Of a stretch of 32,423 nt of DNA, positions 31,789-32,423 are shown in pieces. The stretch comes from a bacterium. Its GTDB lineage: Bacteria; Vulcanimicrobiota; Xenobia; Xenobiales; JADMJV01. The number at the start of each line of letters is the position of its first letter. The stretch's first letter is position 1. The stretch covers positions 1 through 32,423 of the forward strand of contig JASBRJ010000200.1 in the NCBI GenBank assembly GCA_030149525.1, in the 5' to 3' direction. Both the position numbers and the translations under genes were made by a program. The notes below the pieces were generated by a model, which saw only the letters and a list, made by a program, of their open reading frames with translations, did no database searches and was not told where the DNA came from.

Positions 31789-32043
31789 ATGGACAAAAGT
31801 GCTGTCATTGGAGAACATGGTCTCCACGACAAAGATTCAGGGTCGGCAGACGTTCAGATCGCTCTGCTCACCAAGAGAATCAACCACCTGACGGAACATC
31901 TTAAGGTTCACGCCAAGGACCACCACTCAAGACGCGGACTGCTGATGATGGTTGGTAAGAGAAGACGACTTCTCAAGTATCTGAAAAAGAATCACCTGAA
32001 GCGTTACCGGGAACTGATTGCCAAACTAGGCATCAGAAGGTAA
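31789..32043 (+). CDS. rpsO: 30S ribosomal protein S15
   Basis: 84 residues, close to the family length. Family pattern [19 protein letters not shown], then [28 protein letters not shown]15 binds the central domain of 16S rRNA early in 30S assembly. ATG follows GGAGG by 8 bases. Preceded by its own promoter and a structured leader. Confidence 0.98.
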   Translation: MDKSAVIGEHGLHDKDSGSADVQIALLTKRINHLTEHLKVHAKDHHSRRGLLMMVGKRRRLLKYLKKNHLKRYRELIAKLGIRR

Positions 32044-32423
32044 GAGAACATAAGAAGATTCACATTGTAAGGCACATTTCCGGGACGTCACTAAAGTTTG
32101 GCCCTTGGGATGTGCCTTCAACGTAAATGGACATGGATTCAGACCCACCAGACGGGGTCGGGCCAGCAAAGAGATATGTCGAGTCAAGGTCACCAAGGTC
32201 ACCCATACCTCGATTATCCGCGGCCGAATGCGTCTGCCTATCAGTGAAAGACGGGGGAGGTCGTCGGGTACGACTATCGGGTCGACCTTACCCCATCGTT
32301 CGGCAACACAGTTAAAACGTTTATCGAAACGTTCTCTGGTTGTGCCTGGAGAGGGGCCGATTCACTGCCGGTCTGCCTGCGCAGACCCTTTACCAGGGCC
32401 AGTCGCCCTAGTTAATTGTGTAA
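32044..32423. other. No gene identified; several hairpins after rpsO
   Basis: 380 bases without a convincing coding frame. A stem AAGGCACAT/ATGTGCCTT (32069-32118) follows rpsO but has no T run. Further on are two adjacent copies of AAGGTCACC (32186-32203), a 7-bp stem AACGTTT/AAACGTT (32316-32333) with a four-base loop, and GGTCTGC/GCAGACC (32370-32387) with loop CTGC. In many bacteria pnp follows rpsO, and its leader carries RNase III hairpins; that gene may start beyond the edge. A structured RNA is also possible. Confidence 0.35.

Noticed and set aside
32127-32315. Plus-strand frame of 62 codons after rpsO
   Set aside because: No ribosome site, odd composition, and it spans hairpins.
1-32423. 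CRISPR arrays, insertion sequences, phage genes or integration sites
   Set aside because: No regularly spaced repeats, transposase, integrase or tRNA-linked duplications were seen.

Overview
The window is gene-dense bacterial DNA with about 40 coding genes and one tRNA. Many neighbouring genes overlap by 1-8 bases, and TTG and GTG starts are common. The cell is probably diderm and makes hopanoids: it has hopanoid genes, a lipobox protein, and the type IV pilus alignment proteins PilN and PilO. The mix of a sugar-phosphate microcompartment, hopanoid genes, HTTM proteins and an isolated pilNO pair does not identify a phylum. An under-described lineage is plausible but is inference.

Region 1 (about 1-8200, minus strand): a chain of co-directional genes runs PilZ protein, serine hydrolase, Era, ATP-grasp protein, and then a bacterial microcompartment (BMC) locus. 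The BMC genes are a hexamer shell protein, a flavoprotein-like protein, three pentamer (vertex) proteins, a CoA-acylating aldehyde dehydrogenase, an RpiB-like isomerase and DeoC. The locus continues off the left edge. DeoC splits deoxyribose-5-phosphate into glyceraldehyde-3-phosphate and acetaldehyde, and the dehydrogenase turns the acetaldehyde into acetyl-CoA. This matches the sugar-phosphate-utilizing (SPU) class of BMC. DeoC, the dehydrogenase and the flavoprotein-like protein all begin with similar amphipathic helices that look like encapsulation peptides.

Region 2 (8200-11300, plus strand): a secreted papain-like cysteine peptidase, a DHH phosphoesterase and an M20 peptidase. Region 3 (11268-16430, minus strand): tRNA-Leu(CAA), then an overlapping four-gene unit of three tandem HTTM-type membrane proteins and a TPR lipoprotein.

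Region 4 (16592-24290): hopanoid biosynthesis. hpnH is on the plus strand, hpnA-hpnG-hpnI form an overlapping minus-strand operon, and an hpnD-like squalene/phytoene synthase family gene lies further on. Between them are a 42-residue secreted peptide coupled to a methyltransferase, a small unknown protein, an HPt protein diverging from a NarL-type response regulator, and rpsU. The hopanoid genes would cover part of squalene synthesis (HpnD), adenosylhopane formation (HpnH), conversion to ribosylhopane (HpnG) and sugar addition to the head group (HpnI). The cyclase is not in the window.

Region 5 (24272-32423): a CYTH protein and an esterase (minus), then on the plus strand a TraB-family membrane protein, a J-domain/TPR membrane protein, a tandem SRPBCC protein, a GT39-like membrane glycosyltransferase, pilN, pilO, a strong terminator, and rpsO behind a structured leader. 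The last 380 bases hold no convincing gene but several hairpins; pnp commonly follows rpsO and may lie just outside.
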